From DASQEH01 sp035633755 (GTDB lineage: Bacteria > Actinomycetota > Actinomycetes > Propionibacteriales > Nocardioidaceae), in contig DASQEH010000170.1 of NCBI GenBank assembly GCA_035633755.1, forward strand, positions 1-16,536: DNA of 16,536 nt, read 5' to 3'. Below the pieces are notes generated by a model, which searched no databases, was not told where the DNA came from, and saw nothing but the letters and a program-made list of their open reading frames with translations. Both the position numbers and the translations under genes were made by a program. Of this stretch, positions 13,320-16,536 are shown piece by piece. How positions within the stretch are numbered: position 1 is the stretch's first letter; each line of letters begins with the position of its first letter.

Positions 13320-15020
13320 TCACTCGTCAAGGACATCTTGCCTGATCCCACCCTCGTCCACCGCCCGCAGCTCGGCGAGATGTTCGTGGACGAGCTGCAC
13401 TGCGATGGCACCGGAGCCAACCGACGGTGCGACGCGGCGGGTTGCGCCGTGTCGTACGTCTCCGACCGCGAAGACCCCAGGGGTGCTCGTCTCCAAGAAC
13501 CGCGGCGGCCGGCTCAGCGGCCAGCTCGACGGCTCAACGTCGCTCCCGGTCAGCAGGTACCCGTCGCTGTCGCGCGCCAGCACGGGCGCCAGCCATTCGG
13601 TGAACGGGTCGGCTCCGATCATCACGAACAGCGCTGCCGCATCGACCTTCTCGAGGTCCCTGGTCAGCCGGGAGCGAAGGACGAGGCCCTTCAGGTGCCC
13701 GGCGCCGTACGCGTCCGCGACCTCGGTATGAGGACGGACACGCACGTTCTCGAGCGCGTCCAGCTCACGGATGAGGTAGTCCGACATCGACGATGCCAGC
13801 GACTCGCCCCGGATGACCACCGTGACGCTCGCGGCCACCTTGGCCAGGTGGACGGCCGCCTGTCCCGCAGAGTTCCCGCCGCCGACCACGAACGCGTGCT
13901 CCCCGCGCAGGGCGTCGGCCTCCGACCCGGCGGCGCCGTAGAAGACCCCGTAGCCGACGAGGTCTTCCACCCCGGGAACTCCCAAGCGTCGCCACCCCAC
14001 GCCGGTGGCGATGACGACGGCGCGGGACCGCACCACCGCTCCGCTCGTCATCTCGAGCTCGCGATAATCGCCGTCGACCCTCAGCTGTACGGCCTCTTGC
14101 GCCAGCAGGAACTCCGCCCCGAAGAGCCACGCCTGCTCCACTGCGCGGTTGGCGAGCTCCGCGCCACTGATGCCGCGCGGATGCCCGAGGTAGTTGCGGA
14201 TGCTCGAGCTCGTGCCCGCCTGACCGCCCGGAACTCCGGGGTCGATGATCACGGTTCGCAGGCCCTCGGACGCCCCGTACACGGCCGCCGACATCCCGGC
14301 CGGTCCGGCTCCGACGATCGCGAGGTCGAAGTCGAGATCGGACAGGTCACTGCGGAACCCCAGCGTCTCGATGAGCTGCACGTCTGTCGGGTCCACCAGC
14401 ACCGTCCCCGAGTGGAACCCGACAACCGGAAGGCGGGAGCCGTCACGACCGAGCCGGGCCAACGCATCGCGACCTTGCTCGGAGTCCGGCTCGTGGAAGT
14501 GGAAGGGGATGCTGGCGCGCGACAACATGTCGCGCAACTGGTGCGAGCGATCGTGCCAACGCCGAGCCACGATGGTCACCGCAGCGAGCTCCGGACGCTG
14601 CGTACGGGACCAGTCGGCGAGGTACTCACTCATGGGCGGGTAGAGCCACACCTCGCGAGGCTCCCACGGAACGAACAGGTAGCCATCGACCTGGCCCAGC
14701 ACCATGGCCCGGCGGATGGGATGATCACGCCACCGCCCTCTCTCCACGAGCAGGATGCGCCGTGCCAGCGGATGATCACGCCGGACGTTCGCCAAGAACT
14801 CCACCCCCGAGCCGGCGTCGAGTTCCGGGGCGGCGACGACGACCGCCAGCCGGCCATCGTCGGCCAGTCCCGACTGCTGGACACCCACCGATGTCAGCCC
14901 AGCCACGTCGAAGTCACGGTCGAAACGCCGAGCGAGGTGGCTGGTCAGCTGGCTGCGCAAACCGGCGTCGTCGGCGACCACGGCGATGGTCGGCCGGACC
15001 GGCACGACGGGCTCCTCCAT
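13320..15020 (-). CDS. Cysteine-free thioredoxin-reductase-like flavoprotein with pseudo-receiver and glutaredoxin-like N-terminal domains
   Basis: The frame is open far upstream, but the conserved protein starts at ATG 15020 (566 residues), and the extra stretch would be antisense to the TetM-like gene. Residues about 10-125 resemble a response-regulator receiver (TIAVVADDAGLRSQL, V..PELDAGSGVEFL, ILLVERG) in which the phospho-acceptor Asp appears to be Ala. Residues about 146-222 resemble glutaredoxin (VTIVARRWHDRSHQLRDML, LPVVGFHSG) without its CxxC. Residues about 228-555 form a thioredoxin-reductase fold: GAGPAG (237-242) for FAD, GGQAGTSSSIRNYLG, ATGVGWRRLGVPG, GGGNSAG (380-386) for NAD(P)H, and FAVGD for FAD. 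The redox-active CATC of TrxB is replaced by GAAG (362-365), and the protein contains no Cys at all. It cannot be a classical disulfide reductase. It may act as an NAD(P)H oxidase, sensor or reductase for another acceptor. Confidence 0.9.
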   Translation of the reverse strand: MEEPVVPVRPTIAVVADDAGLRSQLTSHLARRFDRDFDVAGLTSVGVQQSGLADDGRLAVVVAAPELDAGSGVEFLANVRRDHPLARRILLVERGRWRDHPIRRAMVLGQVDGYLFVPWEPREVWLYPPMSEYLADWSRTQRPELAAVTIVARRWHDRSHQLRDMLSRASIPFHFHEPDSEQGRDALARLGRDGSRLPVVGFHSGTVLVDPTDVQLIETLGFRSDLSDLDFDLAIVGAGPAGMSAAVYGASEGLRTVIIDPGVPGGQAGTSSSIRNYLGHPRGISGAELANRAVEQAWLFGAEFLLAQEAVQLRVDGDYRELEMTSGAVVRSRAVVIATGVGWRRLGVPGVEDLVGYGVFYGAAGSEADALRGEHAFVVGGGNSAGQAAVHLAKVAASVTVVIRGESLASSMSDYLIRELDALENVRVRPHTEVADAYGAGHLKGLVLRSRLTRDLEKVDAAALFVMIGADPFTEWLAPVLARDSDGYLLTGSDVEPSSWPLSRPPRFLETSTPGVFAVGDVRHGATRRVAPSVGSGAIAVQLVHEHLAELRAVDEGGIRQDVLDE

Positions 15021-15190
15021 GTCTCCATAGTGGCCTCCTAGCTGGCGTTGCCGACAAGGTGGCTTGCCGCGTGCCGGGTTTGCGCCAAGCGCCGCCGATG
15101 AGGGCGGACATGTAAAAGCCCTCGCCTCCGGTCGGCGCCGCGGGCTACCCTCACCCCACAGACCCCGACGTAGACGAGGGAGCACCACAG
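15021..15190. other. Divergent intergenic region (flavoprotein / TetM-like gene)
   Basis: This 170-bp region should contain both promoters. AGGAGG complement lies near 15035-15040, somewhat far from the flavoprotein start. AGCCC...GGGCT (15117-15146) can form an imperfect stem with an inner CGCC/GGCG pairing. I cannot assign -35/-10 boxes. GAGGGAG at 15177-15183 is a good ribosome site for the leader frame starting at 15191. Confidence 0.4.
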
Positions 15191-15301
15191 ATGCGCCAAC
15201 TGCTCGGACAGATCGCCCTGCCCTATCCGAGCGAACTGAAGGCAGCCCATCTCTATGCCCACCCTCAACCTCGGGATCGTCGCTCATGTCGACGCCGGTA
15301 A
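15191..15301 (+). CDS. Putative 36-residue leader peptide overlapping the TetM-like start
   Basis: The ATG at 15191 has GGGAG 8 nt upstream, a better ribosome site than that of the following GTPase gene, whose nearest site is GAAGG 12 nt away. The frame encodes MRQLLGQIALPYPSELK and then a basic tail, and ends with TAA at 15299-15301, 45 bp inside the GTPase gene in another frame. I do not recognise the peptide. The layout suggests translational coupling or attenuation: established for tet(M) itself is a short leader peptide linked to transcription attenuation. It could also be chance. Confidence 0.35.
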   Translation: MRQLLGQIALPYPSELKAAHLYAHPQPRDRRSCRRR

Positions 15302-16536
15302 GACCACACTGACCGAACGTCTGCTCTTCGAGACGGGGGTCACCAGCTCCCTCGGCCGGGTCGACCACGGTGACACCGTCACCGACGACGACGCCTTGGA
15401 GCGACAGCGCGGCATCACGATCCGGTCGGCCGTCGTGGCGTTCACCATCGGCGACGTCAAGGTCAACCTGATCGACACTCCGGGCCACAGCGACTTCATC
15501 GCCGAGGTCGAGCGCGCCCTCACGGTCCTCGACGGTGCGGTGCTCGTGGTCTCGGCTGTGGAGGGCGTGCAGGCACAGACCCGCGTCCTCATCCGCATCC
15601 TGGAGCGACTGCAGATCCCGTTCATCATCTTCGCCAACAAGATCGACCGGGTGGGTGCGGCGTACCAGGCGACGATGTCCGCGCTCCGTGAGGCGCTCGT
15701 GACCGACGCGATCGCACTCACCGAACCGACCAACCTCGGCAGCAGATCCGCGGATGTACGGCCACGTCGTGGTGCCGCCTTCCTCGACGAGATGGTCGAG
15801 CGCCTTGCGGAGTCCGACGACGAGATGATGCAGCAGTACGTCGAGGGGGCTCAGCCCATCACTGAGTCGCAGGCCCTGTCGGCATTGGCGCGACACAGCG
15901 CGCGAGGCGATGTGCATCCGGTGCTCTTCGGCTCAGCCTTGACCGGCATCGGGGTGGTTGATGTCATCGATGCGCTGCGCCGGTACCTGCCGACCGACAG
16001 CGCTTCGGCCGACGACCCGCTCCGGGCGAGTGTGTTCAAGATCGAGCGCAGTCCTGCCGGACACAGAGTTGCCTTCGCGCGGATCTTCGCCGGCATAGTG
16101 GCGCCGCGCGATCACGTCGTCTACCACCACCGCTCGGGCGCCGGCAAGCTCATCGAGCGCGAAGGTCGGGCCACCAGCGTCATGACGTTCACGCACGGCA
16201 CGACCACCGCTCCCGCCGCAGCCAGGGCTGGCGACATCGCCAAGATCGTTGGCCTGGCTGAGATCGAGATCGGCGACCAGCTCGGCGGATGGGACCCGCG
16301 CAGGGGTGGCCGGTACTTTGCGCCACCCGGCTTGGAGAGCGTCGTCGTCGCGCGTGAGCCGGCCGATCGGCCACGCCCGTTCGAAGCGCTCAAGCAGTTG
16401 TCGGCCCAGGACCCGCTCGTCGACGCCCGTCTCGACGGAATCGACACCGAGCTCACTGTCAGCCTCTACGGCGAGGTCCAGAAGCAGGTGATCGCGGCCC
16501 GGTTGGTGACCGAGTTCGGTGTCGAAGCCGAGTTCC
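15255..16536 (+). CDS. TetM/OtrA-type ribosomal-protection-like translational GTPase (3' partial)
   Basis: The frame starts at ATG 15255 (an in-frame TGA at 15237-15239 excludes an earlier start) and is open to the window end: 427 codons of an expected 640-660. The N-terminal GTPase domain is complete: G1 AHVDAGKTT (10-18), LERQRGITI (48-56), G3 DTPGH (74-78) and G4 NKID (128-131). Its order and spacing follow TetM, TetO and OtrA more closely than housekeeping EF-G; VDHGDTVTDDDALERQRGITI and DGAVLVVSAVEGVQAQTRVL are typical. Domain II follows (about 255-350, SVFKIERSPAGHRVAFARIFAGI), and the start of domain III is at the edge. In this family, GTP-driven binding to the ribosome displaces tetracycline. 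Chromosomal actinobacterial copies may instead serve natural-product self-protection or stress, so resistance is not proven. Domain IV, which carries the active loops, is outside the window. Confidence 0.93.
   Translation, partial: MPTLNLGIVAHVDAGKTTLTERLLFETGVTSSLGRVDHGDTVTDDDALERQRGITIRSAVVAFTIGDVKVNLIDTPGHSDFIAEVERALTVLDGAVLVVSAVEGVQAQTRVLIRILERLQIPFIIFANKIDRVGAAYQATMSALREALVTDAIALTEPTNLGSRSADVRPRRGAAFLDEMVERLAESDDEMMQQYVEGAQPITESQALSALARHSARGDVHPVLFGSALTGIGVVDVIDALRRYLPTDSASADDPLRASVFKIERSPAGHRVAFARIFAGIVAPRDHVVYHHRSGAGKLIEREGRATSVMTFTHGTTTAPAAARAGDIAKIVGLAEIEIGDQLGGWDPRRGGRYFAPPGLESVVVAREPADRPRPFEALKQLSAQDPLVDARLDGIDTELTVSLYGEVQKQVIAARLVTEFGVEAEF

Noticed and set aside
15365..15379. GGTGAC-ACC-GTCACC inverted repeat as an operator
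   Set aside because: It lies inside the TetM-like gene and is explained by the codons of a conserved GDTVTDD segment; the spacer also differs from the intergenic sites.
15021..15917. N-terminal extension of the flavoprotein frame by about 299 residues
   Set aside because: The extension is antisense to the TetM-like gene and has no recognisable motif; the conserved protein begins at ATG 15020.

Overview
The window is high-GC DNA with strongly G/C-biased third codon positions, GTG as well as ATG starts, and families typical of Actinobacteria: an ANTAR regulator, a DUF1906 cell-wall protein with peptidoglycan-binding repeats, a cyclase-ATPase-TPR regulator and an OtrA/TetM-like GTPase. An actinobacterium is well supported. 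Nocardioidaceae or a related group is only my impression. I see no tRNA, rRNA, transposase, integrase or CRISPR array. The region reads as chromosomal.

Region 1 (1-6687, + strand) is the most striking part. Four consecutive genes all carry cyclic-nucleotide domains: a PLP-dependent amino-acid decarboxylase fused to a C-terminal cyclic-nucleotide-binding (CNB) domain (5' end cut by the window), an MFS transporter fused to a C-terminal CNB domain, a stand-alone CNB protein, and a class III nucleotide cyclase domain fused to an NB-ARC-like ATPase and TPR repeats. All three CNB domains keep the Glu and Arg of the phosphate-binding cassette. The inferred logic is a local second-messenger circuit in which the cyclase protein produces or gates a cyclic nucleotide that allosterically controls synthesis of a decarboxylation product (probably an amine), its transport, and a small effector. 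The cyclase lacks several canonical catalytic residues, so the source of the ligand is an open question.

Region 2 (6684-8695) holds a MarR-family regulator on the - strand, divergent from yceI and a pirin gene on the + strand. It looks like a regulator with its targets, and the 100-bp divergent spacer contains two TGA-N4-TCA inverted repeats.

Region 3 (8826-11235) holds a secreted DUF1906 / peptidoglycan-binding protein on the - strand, then a divergent small gene of unknown function whose 3' end contains a 30-bp tandem repeat. The spacer between them contains an 18-bp inverted repeat.

Region 4 (11236-13278) holds a 303-bp gap with a strong hairpin, a GAF-ANTAR regulator on the + strand, and two convergent - strand genes: a P-loop kinase-like protein and a J-domain protein. 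These two lie just downstream of, and probably in an operon with, the gene of region 5.

Region 5 (13320-16536) holds a cysteine-free thioredoxin-reductase-like flavoprotein on the - strand, with a pseudo-receiver N-terminus and a glutaredoxin-like middle. Divergent from it is a TetM/OtrA-type translational GTPase on the + strand, cut by the window end, whose start overlaps a short leader reading frame.
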